64,000 nt of DNA, taken from Bacteroides fragilis NCTC 9343 (GTDB taxonomy: Bacteria; Bacteroidota; Bacteroidia; Bacteroidales; Bacteroidaceae). Where the stretch lies: contig NC_003228.3 in the NCBI RefSeq assembly GCF_000025985.1, positions 3,286,001 to 3,350,000 on the forward strand, read 5' to 3'. Made by a program: the position numbers and the translations under genes. Shown piece after piece: positions 7,642 through 17,041 of this stretch; positions within the stretch are counted from its first letter, which is position 1; every line of letters starts with the position of its first letter. The notes beneath the pieces were generated by a model. The model was given only the letters and a program-made list of their open reading frames with translations, was not told where the DNA came from and made no database searches.

Positions 7642-8535
7642 TCAATTCATTTCTCTCTCAGGTTTATGCAGAATAGAGTTTATACGGTTCTCTTCATAAA
7701 TAATTAATTGATGCGTAGCCTCTGCAAGATCTGACTTCAGGTGATACAAATAGGTACGCCCGGTTAATCTTTCTTCCATTATCCGTTCTAGTTCTTTCCG
7801 TATATCATCAGATGGATCGATTTCCATAACACGCGGTATGATGGCTCCCGAAGCTGTAGACTCCCCTTCCTGACCTTGCAAATAATCATATTGGGACAAA
7901 GTATAGTCCATCAGCTGATCATAGTTTAGTTTTTTCCTGGAAGATATCGTTTCTGCCAAAGGAATATAGTAAAGAATATCCTTGATAAAAGAGCTATATT
8001 CAGTCTGTACGCGGCGTACCAGATTCATATACTTTTTTTCTTCGGATGATAAATGCGTAGAAGTGAAAGAAAAGGATGCGGCAACCATCTGATATTCGAG
8101 CCCTTTATTGATTTCTGTCAACACCTCTTTGGCATATGCATAGTTTTTCATGGATATAGACGAAACAACCGTATTCAACACATACAAATCAATAGATTTG
8201 AGATTCTCTGCCAGTTCTTGTTTGAAACCGGTAAACCAATCTTGTTGCTGAGTATAAATTATGGTATCTAACTGCAGGAGTTTCAAATCGTGATGAAGTA
8301 CACCTGTCTGCTGAAGTGTCTTGTTCAGAATCATAATCGAGATGACCCCTCCGATGATTCCTCCAATATAACTGCCGCCGAAACCAATCCAGGTGGGCAC
8401 ATCGTCTGCACCCGCCATCAGAGTCAACGGATTCAGTTCGATTAATGCCCAATTGATTGGAAAAGGCAGTACAAGAGTCAAGCCAAGCAAAATAAGAAGC
8501 TCTTTCTTACCTAAAGTGAAGTTTTCAGTCTGCAT
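7642..8535 (-). CDS. Two-helix membrane protein, last gene of the NRPS operon
   Basis: 297 residues. The N-terminus has two predicted transmembrane helices (about residues 12-30 and 47-70), the second with WIGFGGSYIGGIIGGVISI, a motif seen in many uncharacterised bacterial membrane proteins of the 'WIGFWGSY' type. The rest is a long soluble, mostly helical domain with charged heptad-like stretches, probably cytosolic. It starts 4 bases after the NRPS stop, so it is translated with it. It could be a membrane anchor, sensor or exporter accessory for the NRPS product; sequence alone does not decide. Confidence 0.75.
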   Translation of the reverse strand: MQTENFTLGKKELLILLGLTLVLPFPINWALIELNPLTLMAGADDVPTWIGFGGSYIGGIIGGVISIMILNKTLQQTGVLHHDLKLLQLDTIIYTQQQDWFTGFKQELAENLKSIDLYVLNTVVSSISMKNYAYAKEVLTEINKGLEYQMVAASFSFTSTHLSSEEKKYMNLVRRVQTEYSSFIKDILYYIPLAETISSRKKLNYDQLMDYTLSQYDYLQGQEGESTASGAIIPRVMEIDPSDDIRKELERIMEERLTGRTYLYHLKSDLAEATHQLIIYEENRINSILHKPEREMN

Positions 8536-8539
8536 AAAT

Positions 8540-10969
8540 CTACTTCAAAAACACAGTTATTAATTGTTCCAATGATTCCCCTTCTAAAAAGTGCCAATGA
8601 TCTGTCGGCAATCGCAAAACAGGAGCGTTCGGATAATATTTATTCCATAATCTTTCGCAATTGTCATATTCTGTCCGGAATATACGATAGTTTTCCTCCG
8701 TCCACGACTCTTCAGGAGACAATCCCGCCTGTTGATGGAACAATCCGGACAGCAAAACAATAACCTCTCCCTGATAAATCAGATTAGGAGTGGTTCGAAA
8801 ATAAATATTTATGATTTCGTTCCGTTCACGTACCATTTCATCTGTATCTCCGGGAAATACCAACAAAGGATAATTTTGACAGAGAGCCGGATTTTGCCAA
8901 GCCTGTCCATCCAGAGCAAAAACTTTTGGCATTATCCCCATGGAGCGATGTAACATTTCGGCCAGGCCGACAGCCAGTTCAGCTCCCATACAAAAGCCGG
9001 TAAGCGCATAGACGGTACGCTCCCGGATCATTGGCTGAACCGTCCGGACATAATATTCCAACAGTTCCGGAATATCCGTAGCCACTTTATTAAAATGATC
9101 GTAGATAGCATCTACAACTAGAAAGTCATATTTGGGATAAAGGCGGTCGGCCAAATTAAAGTACAAATGATTAAAATAGGCAGATCCACAAACCAGAATG
9201 ATTACGGGTTTCTTCAGGTTTTGCTGCCTGTACCAATAGATAGGTTCTTGCCGCGGAACGAGCAATAATCGGCGCAGATTACGGGCAGTATAAACTGCAG
9301 ATACGTTGATGGGACATCCTTTTTTATTGGCCTCGGTAACAAGCCTCAACATATCCAGCGAAGTTAATCCCAGATCATCAATCAAATCGGCCTCAACACT
9401 GACTTGAGGCAAACCTAACATTTCCTTCAAAATTCCACATAAGATAACCTCCCCCGGATGAACAGGAGGAACATACTTCAACTCCAATGAAGTAAAAGCC
9501 GGGAGCGCCCGGACATCAATCTTATCATTTATAGTACGCTGAAAATGATCTACCACCTGCCATAAATTGGGTATCATGTAGTAAGGAAGTTCTGCACGCA
9601 AACGCTCTTTGACCTCTTCCGGATGAAAGTTACCGGAGACTGAGGGTTGCAAATAAGCTCCCAATAATTGACGCCCATTCCGCTCAACAACTACTACGTG
9701 GGCTCTCTCCACGTCCGGATCTCTATTCAATCGTTCTGCTATTTCAGTCAATTCGATACGAAAACCACGTATCTTGACCTGAGTATCTTTTCGCCCGATA
9801 AACCGTATCGAACCGTCCGGTTGCTGCTGTACCAGGTCACCTGTCCTGTACAACCGTTCTCCATCGTACGAGATGAATGATTTTTCATTCAGCTGAACAC
9901 TCCCAATATATCCCAGCGAAACCTGAGGTCCTCCCAAGCAAAGTTCTCCTGTAGCCCCAAGAGTTGTCTGTTGGAGGTTTTCAGACAAAACATAACAGAC
10001 AGTTCCCTTGAGCGGATAGCCAATATCGTCATACGACGTATCTTTGCCTACAATCCGTATGGTACTGAGTACGGTATTCTCTGTCGGTCCATATACATTC
10101 ATCAACCGGTAAGGCTGCTGTTTCAGCCTGTTAAATAACTTTTCACCAATAGCCTCCGCACCAAAGAGCAGAGTCTTAAAGGATGGAAAGTCAAGGTCGG
10201 CAAACATGCCCAGCAACGAAGGAGGAAAAAAAGCAATATTCACCTTCTCGCGCCTGATCAGTTCGTCTAGTAAAGAAATATCTCTGCGTTCGTCCTCACC
10301 GGCCAGGATCAATGTTCCTCCGACCGGAATACACATCATCAGTTCTAATATGGAAGCATCAAAACTGATACTCGCAAACGCCAGATACCTGTTTGCCGGA
10401 TCAGACAAATGATACAATTTCTTATCTATCAGATTCCTCGTAAATGTATCCAGATTCCGATAACTAATACGTACACCTTTGGGATTGCCTGTTGTTCCGG
10501 AAGTATATATAATATAGGCGCAATCATCGGGAAGAACTTCAGTATAGTCACCAACAACCGGTTCGGATAGTTGCTCCCCATTCAGGTAAAGTTGGCGGAC
10601 GGACGGAATTCCACCTACTTCATTCGATGAATCGGTCAACAACAAAACCATATCCGCATTTTCAGCCATATACCGTTTACGATTATCCGGCAGCGAGGGA
10701 TCTATCGGTAAATAAGTTGCCCCTAACCGGAAAATAGCCAGAATGGCAGGTACTAAAGTTTTGTTTCGTTCCATACAAACTCCGATACAGATATTCCGAA
10801 GTCCGGACGGATCAGTTACCGATAAACGTTGACGGATAGATTGTGCTATATTGGCAGAGTAACGTTCCAGCATTTGATAAGAGACGGTACCGTCTTTTGC
10901 AACGACCGCCGGTTTGTCACCCCAGGTAGAGAGTGATCGAGAAAGATTTTCTTGAATGTTTGTTTTCAT
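8540..10969 (-). CDS. Single-module NRPS: adenylation, carrier and thioesterase (A-T-TE)
   Basis: 809 residues. The adenylation domain (about 1-490) has YTSGTTGNPKG (155-165), FDAS (203-206), NVYGPTE (291-297), YRTGDL (374-379), RKDTQVKIRGFRIEL and NDKID with the active Lys483. The carrier domain (about 500-575) has DLGLTSLD with Ser537 for phosphopantetheine. The thioesterase (about 585-809) has LTGFCMGAE, so the nucleophile is Cys660 where most have Ser, plus LDG (Asp687) and DHWHFLEG (His791 or 793). There is no condensation domain: one activated building block is loaded and then released, dimerised or cyclised by the TE. Aligned by eye to GrsA, the pocket reads D-A-L-F-L-G-V-V-L-K, suggesting an aliphatic substrate. 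It is coupled to the TonB receptor gene 12 bases upstream. No phosphopantetheinyl transferase gene is in the window. Confidence 0.92.
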   Translation of the reverse strand: MKTNIQENLSRSLSTWGDKPAVVAKDGTVSYQMLERYSANIAQSIRQRLSVTDPSGLRNICIGVCMERNKTLVPAILAIFRLGATYLPIDPSLPDNRKRYMAENADMVLLLTDSSNEVGGIPSVRQLYLNGEQLSEPVVGDYTEVLPDDCAYIIYTSGTTGNPKGVRISYRNLDTFTRNLIDKKLYHLSDPANRYLAFASISFDASILELMMCIPVGGTLILAGEDERRDISLLDELIRREKVNIAFFPPSLLGMFADLDFPSFKTLLFGAEAIGEKLFNRLKQQPYRLMNVYGPTENTVLSTIRIVGKDTSYDDIGYPLKGTVCYVLSENLQQTTLGATGELCLGGPQVSLGYIGSVQLNEKSFISYDGERLYRTGDLVQQQPDGSIRFIGRKDTQVKIRGFRIELTEIAERLNRDPDVERAHVVVVERNGRQLLGAYLQPSVSGNFHPEEVKERLRAELPYYMIPNLWQVVDHFQRTINDKIDVRALPAFTSLELKYVPPVHPGEVILCGILKEMLGLPQVSVEADLIDDLGLTSLDMLRLVTEANKKGCPINVSAVYTARNLRRLLLVPRQEPIYWYRQQNLKKPVIILVCGSAYFNHLYFNLADRLYPKYDFLVVDAIYDHFNKVATDIPELLEYYVRTVQPMIRERTVYALTGFCMGAELAVGLAEMLHRSMGIMPKVFALDGQAWQNPALCQNYPLLVFPGDTDEMVRERNEIINIYFRTTPNLIYQGEVIVLLSGLFHQQAGLSPEESWTEENYRIFRTEYDNCERLWNKYYPNAPVLRLPTDHWHFLEGESLEQLITVFLK

Positions 10970-10981
10970 TATTAGTTTGAT

Positions 10982-13348
10982 TTAGAAATTATACAATATA
11001 CTGGCGGAAATCCACCTTCCTTTCTGGCGGATAGGAACAGTCGCTCCTCCGCATTCATATCGGTTATTGAAAAGATTCTCAATGCCCAGACTGCCTTCTA
11101 TCCTTTTATGCTTATATCTGGTAGTGAAAGAAAAGACAGCATAACCGGGCAAACGGACTGTGTAATTCGTCGCATCTCCATTGAGTCCATCTTCCAATAC
11201 ACTTACCTGAGTGTAGCAGTGGCTACTGCAATTCAATTTTAAATGGGCAGACCAGCTCTGTACTTTCTTTTTAAGTAAAAAGTAGTTTGCTACAAGATTC
11301 ATAGAAAAGCCGGGTACGTTATTCACAGATCCATCGGTAACAAAAAAATTGGTATAATTCAATACTTTCTGAAAACACAGGTTTCCATCCAGGCTTAGTC
11401 GGTCTGCCTTATAACGGGCAACAACCTCGACACCTCCCATATCCAGAGAACCGGCATTTTCATAAACACGTGTTTCCGGCTGTGTGAACAGGAAATGGGA
11501 CGCCCGATTATAAAATAAATTACACTCTACATCTATATGTGAAGGTGAATGATGATAAGCACAAGTCACCTGATATGAACTTAGATATTCAGCTTGCAGA
11601 TTTTCGCCACCCGAATAGGTATCCATTTCATTGTTTCTGTAATAATAGGGCGCATCGACAAATGCTCTGGAATAACTGGCTTTGATATTTAATCCGTTCC
11701 TGAGATAAATTAGTGACAGACGGGGAGAAAAAGCCTGTAATGTCCGCTTATTACTTCGCCGTTTATAGTCATACCTGATGCCGGCATTGACAATCCAATT
11801 TTTATGCAGGTTGTGTTTAATCTGGAGAAAGGCATCCGTGTTCATCTCGTGTCCCGTGTAAAGTCGTTTTTCGATCCACGTCCTGACGATCTCTTTAAAA
11901 TTCATACCTTCCAAATACTCGGAATCATAAAGCGTATACCGATTCCATTCCACACCGCCAAGCATATTGCCTTTCCCCAGCTTCCCCCAATCATAGGCAT
12001 AGTTTACACGCCCATTAAAGCCTACGTTAAAATCCATCCAGCGGATGTATTGAAATGCTCCGCGAGTCGGATAAATAATAGGTTGATAATCATAGTTAGG
12101 AAAAATAGGATAGTCTTGTAAAGTATCTCCCGAGGTTTCATAATGTACGTTTTTATTCCAATCGGTATAAAATGCGGTACTGAAAGTGATCCGCTGCCAC
12201 GTGTGGCTATAAACAGCCTGTTCTCTTGCCGACCATCTGGAATATCCCGGGCCGGAACCGTCAAAAGTACGAAACCGCTCATAAGAATATGGAGAAGAAA
12301 AGAGCCACATGCTATAAGGTTGCCTTTTCTTCGCGTAATTCATACTGAAACTAAAAAGCAAATTTCCACGTTGCAATTTAATTCCTCCATCCATGGCAGG
12401 AAATCCCGAATAATTGTCCAGACGGATGAATCCGTCCCTGGGGTAAAGAGCATATTGTTTTTCGGCCGGGACAAAAACCGATTCTCCCGTTGCACGGTAC
12501 AAGGAGAACCATGCCATAAAGTCCATGTTCATGTCGTGCTTTCCCAATAGCAGGTCAGCAGCCAACTGGCCCCGATTACCGGCACTGACAGATACGGAAC
12601 CATTACGAACATCCACCCCGTCTTTAGTAACTATATTAATCACGGCTGTCAAAGCCACACTGCCATAAAGCGAAGAAGCCGGTCCGCGCAGCACCTCTAT
12701 TTGTTTGACTTTTGCCAGACTAATACCATAATCCGGCGAAACAGCATTAGTAATATAACTGTTCAGACGTTGTCCATCCTGCATAATCAATATGTTCTCC
12801 TGTTCGGGAGAATATACCCCGCGCATAGCCAGATTCATCTCTTCATTGGAAGACAAACCGGATATACCGGGCACATAAGCTATCAGTACATCCCGCAGGC
12901 ACCGGGCATGGATAGCCCGTATCATCTCCTCCGTAATTAAAGTAACAGGCACCGGAGCTTCTTCCGGGGTCTCTACCTGTTGTGAGGCTGTGACCAGAGT
13001 TACTTTAGTCTCCCTGTGTTTCCTTACCATATCCGCAAAGCGTTCCGGATCTTGAAGCGAGATATAATAATAAGGTTCGTCTTTCAATAACAGCGAAACA
13101 TACTTTTCCGCTTCCGGGAAGCGGTCTAAAGCTAAACAGCATAATGCAGCCAAACGGCACGCCTCGGTATGCATCGTACCTTGAAAAGACGACAGATTCT
13201 CCTCCAAGATACGACAAGCTTCATCGATATCTCCGCTCTTATAAAATGTTTCCGCCTTTACAAACGAATTACGGATGTTATCCGCCGGCTGAGCTGACAG
13301 TTGCACAACCCCAAAGCAGCAAAGGATATATAGCAGACAGCGTTTCAT
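10982..13348 (-). CDS. TonB-dependent outer-membrane receptor with TPR-like N-terminus
   Basis: 788 residues. A signal peptide (CLLYILCCFGVVQLSAQ) is followed by a TPR-like region of about 100 residues (ETFYKSGDIDEACRILEENL), then a plug domain (PVPVTLITEEMIRAI, ILIMQDGQRLN, IEVLRGPASSLYGSVA, INIVTKDG) and a 22-strand-type beta-barrel ending in ISASILYNF. The start chosen is the ATG at 13348, which overlaps the upstream kinase stop as ATGA; the N-terminus then reads as a clean signal peptide. The TPR head in the periplasm is unusual and may contact the sensor proteins of the operon. It may import, or sense outside the cell, the product of the adjacent NRPS (inference). Confidence 0.88.
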   Translation of the reverse strand: MKRCLLYILCCFGVVQLSAQPADNIRNSFVKAETFYKSGDIDEACRILEENLSSFQGTMHTEACRLAALCCLALDRFPEAEKYVSLLLKDEPYYYISLQDPERFADMVRKHRETKVTLVTASQQVETPEEAPVPVTLITEEMIRAIHARCLRDVLIAYVPGISGLSSNEEMNLAMRGVYSPEQENILIMQDGQRLNSYITNAVSPDYGISLAKVKQIEVLRGPASSLYGSVALTAVINIVTKDGVDVRNGSVSVSAGNRGQLAADLLLGKHDMNMDFMAWFSLYRATGESVFVPAEKQYALYPRDGFIRLDNYSGFPAMDGGIKLQRGNLLFSFSMNYAKKRQPYSMWLFSSPYSYERFRTFDGSGPGYSRWSAREQAVYSHTWQRITFSTAFYTDWNKNVHYETSGDTLQDYPIFPNYDYQPIIYPTRGAFQYIRWMDFNVGFNGRVNYAYDWGKLGKGNMLGGVEWNRYTLYDSEYLEGMNFKEIVRTWIEKRLYTGHEMNTDAFLQIKHNLHKNWIVNAGIRYDYKRRSNKRTLQAFSPRLSLIYLRNGLNIKASYSRAFVDAPYYYRNNEMDTYSGGENLQAEYLSSYQVTCAYHHSPSHIDVECNLFYNRASHFLFTQPETRVYENAGSLDMGGVEVVARYKADRLSLDGNLCFQKVLNYTNFFVTDGSVNNVPGFSMNLVANYFLLKKKVQSWSAHLKLNCSSHCYTQVSVLEDGLNGDATNYTVRLPGYAVFSFTTRYKHKRIEGSLGIENLFNNRYECGGATVPIRQKGRWISASILYNF

Positions 13349-14181
13349 GCGATAGGAATGATAAACCGGAAACAAGTATATTCATGCAGGACCGAATCAA
13401 ACAATACTTTTCCATGGTGTTTGTTTTCTATAATATCACGAACGATTGCCATACCAAGGCCTGTCCCCTGCCCCACCGGTTTTGTTGTGAAAAAAGAGTC
13501 AAATAGTTTTCGTTTGACCTCCGGACTCATGCCCTCTCCGTTATCACGAATAGAAAGTACAACTCTTTTATCCAACTTTTCTAAGGTCACCATTATCTCG
13601 GGGGAATATCCTTCGGGAGCATTCTGCCATTTTTTCCATACTGCATAGCAGGCATTATTCATCACATTCAAGACTGCCCGACTGAAATCCTGCGGGATCA
13701 GCCGGATCGAGGGGATATCTTTAGCATAATCTTCACGGATAGCAATATTGAAATTCTTATAATTGGCCCGCATGGCATGATAAGCCAGCCACACATATTC
13801 TTTAGTCAATTTTTGTATTTGTGTAGGCATGAATTCGTCTTCTTTCCCCCTGGAGTAAAGCAAAATACCACGGATAATGCTGATAGCCCGATCACCATGC
13901 TCTTTGATTTTGTCCACATTCTCTCTCAGCCCGGAAAGTATATCTTTGATATCTTCCAGTTCCGCTTCCGGAATACGAGCTTTTGCTTCATCCACCCTAT
14001 CGGCCAGGTCGGCCAACAATTGACCGGACAGTTTACTGAAATTGATGACAAAATTCAAAGGATTCTGTATCTCGTGTGCAATGCCTGCACTCAACAAACC
14101 CAATGATCCCAGCTTTTCCTGCTCTTTGAGCCGTGCTTCCAACTCTTCAATTCGTTTCTCTTGTGAAATGTTTTTTTCCAT
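13345..14181 (-). CDS. Soluble sensor histidine kinase
   Basis: 278 residues with no membrane segment. An N-terminal coiled coil (EKRIEELEARLKEQEKL) leads into the H-box AGIAHEIQNPLNF with phospho-acceptor His36, then the ATPase with an N-box (LNVMNNACYAVWKK), G1 DNGEGM, FFTTKPVGQGTGLGM and a C-terminal IPIA end. An in-frame TTG at 14187 is less likely than the ATG at 14181. It closely resembles the kinase part of the propeller sensor encoded just upstream but keeps the His which that protein lacks, so the two may work as a pair. No cognate DNA-binding response regulator is in the operon; the only receiver is in the REC-PP2C protein. Confidence 0.88.
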   Translation of the reverse strand: MEKNISQEKRIEELEARLKEQEKLGSLGLLSAGIAHEIQNPLNFVINFSKLSGQLLADLADRVDEAKARIPEAELEDIKDILSGLRENVDKIKEHGDRAISIIRGILLYSRGKEDEFMPTQIQKLTKEYVWLAYHAMRANYKNFNIAIREDYAKDIPSIRLIPQDFSRAVLNVMNNACYAVWKKWQNAPEGYSPEIMVTLEKLDKRVVLSIRDNGEGMSPEVKRKLFDSFFTTKPVGQGTGLGMAIVRDIIENKHHGKVLFDSVLHEYTCFRFIIPIA

Positions 14182-14203
14182 AATCAATCTGTTCTATGTT
14201 TAT

Positions 14204-17041
14204 TTATACTGACTTTTCCTCCCACAATGGCAGAGTGATAGTGAATTCTGTCAATTCATCTTTTTCAGAACGTACTGCTATCTGCCCATGGTGATTTAAT
14301 ATGATTTCCTTACTCAGATACAAACCGATACCTGCTGCCTCTCCGGTTGTTTTGGTAGTAAAGAACGGATCGAAGATTTTATCCAGAATACTCTGCTCGA
14401 TCCCCACTCCATTGTCATATAGGCGAATGACTGCCTGTCCGTCCTTACTTTCCAATGCCAGGCCAATCTCTGCCGGATAGGCTTTCTTACCGTATTTTTT
14501 GGCTATGGCATACATACCATTGTTAAGAAGACTCATAATGGTTTTTCCCAGTTGTTCGGCATTCCCGTCAATAAACAACGGATTATCGGGCAAGGAAGTA
14601 CGAACCTCAATATGCATAGCCGTAATCTCCTTCTGATAATAACTGCTCAATAGCTCCATGTCTTTCCGGCATAAACCGATTAATTCTGTTTTTTCCAGTT
14701 GCCTGTTACGGTCTCTCAGGATTTCTTCCATGGCCTTCAGTACACGAGTGGTGTTACTTCCATGTTCCTCAATCTTTTCCAGATTATCTCTCATCATGTT
14801 GATGACATCTACCGAATCCAAGTAGGTATCTTCATCCAAAAGTTCTTTTACACTCTCCAGATTCTGATATAGGTCCTTCAGTAATCCTGAGGTCAGGTGG
14901 GAAAAATTATTAATGTAATTCAACGGATTCAGAATACGGTCAATCAACCCTTGAGTCAGTTTACCTACAGTAGCCATTTTTTCTTGTCGAACCAATTCAT
15001 CTTGTGCCTGGCCCAGCTCCTTCAATGCTTTTTCCAATTTTAAGGACTTTTCCTCAATTTCATTTTTTTGTTGTACCAACTGTTTGGTACGTTGGCCGAC
15101 AAGGGCCTCTAACCTCTCCTTCTCTTTCAGCAAACTGCGCATTCTCCATTTAAACAATAAGAACAACAGCATTCCAAAAGCAACGGTATATAGGATCAGA
15201 CAATACCATTGCAAATAAAAAGGAGGCAATAACGAAAAGCGGAATTGTTTCATTTCACTCTCTGTGCCGTAAATATCACGGGCCCGGACACAAAACGTAT
15301 ACGTACCCGACGAAAGGTTGGCATACTCTTTCACAGTCCCGGAATCCCACGAACTCCATTCCGGATCATAACCGACCAGGCGATATCTATACTCATTGGA
15401 ACCGGTGAAACAGGGCGCATCGGTAGCAAATGAAAAACGAATGGAACGTACATCATTCCCCAAACGAGGTACTGTACTATTTATCTGCCAGTCCGCTCCC
15501 CCGGACTCTTCCGGCAGATCTCCTCCCCAATAGACAGAATCACGGTTCAGACAAACTTCACGAAGATAGATGCGGGGAGCAACCGGAGTAAATGTCCGGG
15601 CCTTTTCAAGGTCCATCCGAATTAAACCAAAATCACCGCCGAACCATGCCGCCCTGTCTTCTTCAATATAAATCACCCTCACGACATAATTCCGAATGGC
15701 ATACAGGCATTGGTTGAATTTCTCCGTATCAATTTGCGAATGATGTACCTGTACCTCTTTTCCTTTCAGATTTGTCTGCCAATGACAGCCATCGTTGTCC
15801 GTATACTCGGTCATTACTTCTTCACTCTCTCTGTCTTGAAGTACAAAAGAGCTTTCGCCCTCTTCCCGCAAATAGATTTCTCCGTACAACGTTTTAGCCC
15901 ATACAGAACGATCTTTCTTCACTTCCAGACGAACGACTTTTTCGACATCGGAAATTTTCTTTATCCGTTCCTCATCTGCCGAATATTGATAAATCCCATC
16001 CATAGTGCCCATCAGAAGGTTCGTATGCCCAATGAATGTCAATGAATAAGCTGCCATATCTGTGAGTTTTTCCGAATGATTATAATCCCGGATCACATAC
16101 ACACCATCGCCGGACGCTGCATATAATTCTCCTTGTGGAGAAAGACACAGTTGCCAACATGCTTGCGAAATTCCCTGAACAGGAACAAAAGTGTTTTGCT
16201 TCAATACGTATAATCCCTGTAAGGTCCCGGTATATATCATTCCTTTGTAAGAGACAGCCGATATTACCTCTCCCTTCAGACCTTCACCAGAGGTATAACG
16301 GCTGAACAAAGAGGGAATAAAAACATGAAACACACCGTTATCCGTAGCTCCCCAGAGATTGCCACGCCCATCGGCCGCAATACCCGAAACAGCGTTACTG
16401 CATAAGCCATTTCTCTCAGTTACGGAAAACCGTTCTTTTTTCCCACTGTCATCCATTATTAATCCATGGGCAGAGTTTATCGAGATTGTTTCTCCTCCGG
16501 GTAGAGAAAACGCCCGATTCATTGAGACTGAGGATTGATTTCTCCACTTTTCCTGCAATTGGGCCGGAAGTACCTGAACCGGTGCCAAAATGGAATCTGA
16601 CTGAACCGTATAATATCCTCCTGATGTAGCTTTCAGATAAATGCGTTTATCTATTTCTGCCATATCTTCCAATTCGCCCAAAGAGTCTGTGTCCAGATCG
16701 GAAAGAAGGGTTCTCAACGTAATACATCCGCGTCCATCACGCTCTATCCGTCCGAACACGTTATATCCTCCCACCCATATCCTACCTTCCGAATCACGAA
16801 ACAAACGGGTGACACGGGAAAAGCCCGGTGTATAAATAGTTTCCCAACGGTTATAGTCATAATGAAGGATACCTTCGAAATTAGCAAAATAGACATTTCC
16901 ACAACTGTCGCAAACGACATCGAAATTACGATTGTGCGCCTGATAAACCGAAGCCGGATAGTTTACAAAAAACGGGATACCTTCTTGTGAATTTGCATAT
17001 ACCGAGCAAAGACACATTATCAAAAAGACTATCTTTTTCAT
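14204..17041 (-). CDS. Propeller/Y_Y_Y sensor with His-less kinase domain
   Basis: 945 residues. After a signal peptide come two-component-regulator propeller repeats (GRIWVGGYNVFGRI, GNLWGATDNGVF), a Y_Y_Y-type beta-sandwich (YRYRLVGYDPEWSSWDSG, YTFCVRARDIYG), a single transmembrane helix (about 605-627), a coiled coil, and a histidine-kinase-like core. The expected H-box is QGLIDRILNPLNYINN: Asp701 stands where the acceptor His should be (compare AGIAHEIQNPLNF in the next gene) and Arg replaces the following Glu. The ATPase boxes remain (SLLNNGMYAI, DNGVGIE, AAGIGLYL). The family senses periplasmic ligands, often glycans; here it may be a pseudokinase or use another acceptor. Start and stop overlap both neighbours or are closely spaced. 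Confidence 0.88.
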   Translation of the reverse strand: MKKIVFLIMCLCSVYANSQEGIPFFVNYPASVYQAHNRNFDVVCDSCGNVYFANFEGILHYDYNRWETIYTPGFSRVTRLFRDSEGRIWVGGYNVFGRIERDGRGCITLRTLLSDLDTDSLGELEDMAEIDKRIYLKATSGGYYTVQSDSILAPVQVLPAQLQEKWRNQSSVSMNRAFSLPGGETISINSAHGLIMDDSGKKERFSVTERNGLCSNAVSGIAADGRGNLWGATDNGVFHVFIPSLFSRYTSGEGLKGEVISAVSYKGMIYTGTLQGLYVLKQNTFVPVQGISQACWQLCLSPQGELYAASGDGVYVIRDYNHSEKLTDMAAYSLTFIGHTNLLMGTMDGIYQYSADEERIKKISDVEKVVRLEVKKDRSVWAKTLYGEIYLREEGESSFVLQDRESEEVMTEYTDNDGCHWQTNLKGKEVQVHHSQIDTEKFNQCLYAIRNYVVRVIYIEEDRAAWFGGDFGLIRMDLEKARTFTPVAPRIYLREVCLNRDSVYWGGDLPEESGGADWQINSTVPRLGNDVRSIRFSFATDAPCFTGSNEYRYRLVGYDPEWSSWDSGTVKEYANLSSGTYTFCVRARDIYGTESEMKQFRFSLLPPFYLQWYCLILYTVAFGMLLFLLFKWRMRSLLKEKERLEALVGQRTKQLVQQKNEIEEKSLKLEKALKELGQAQDELVRQEKMATVGKLTQGLIDRILNPLNYINNFSHLTSGLLKDLYQNLESVKELLDEDTYLDSVDVINMMRDNLEKIEEHGSNTTRVLKAMEEILRDRNRQLEKTELIGLCRKDMELLSSYYQKEITAMHIEVRTSLPDNPLFIDGNAEQLGKTIMSLLNNGMYAIAKKYGKKAYPAEIGLALESKDGQAVIRLYDNGVGIEQSILDKIFDPFFTTKTTGEAAGIGLYLSKEIILNHHGQIAVRSEKDELTEFTITLPLWEEKSV

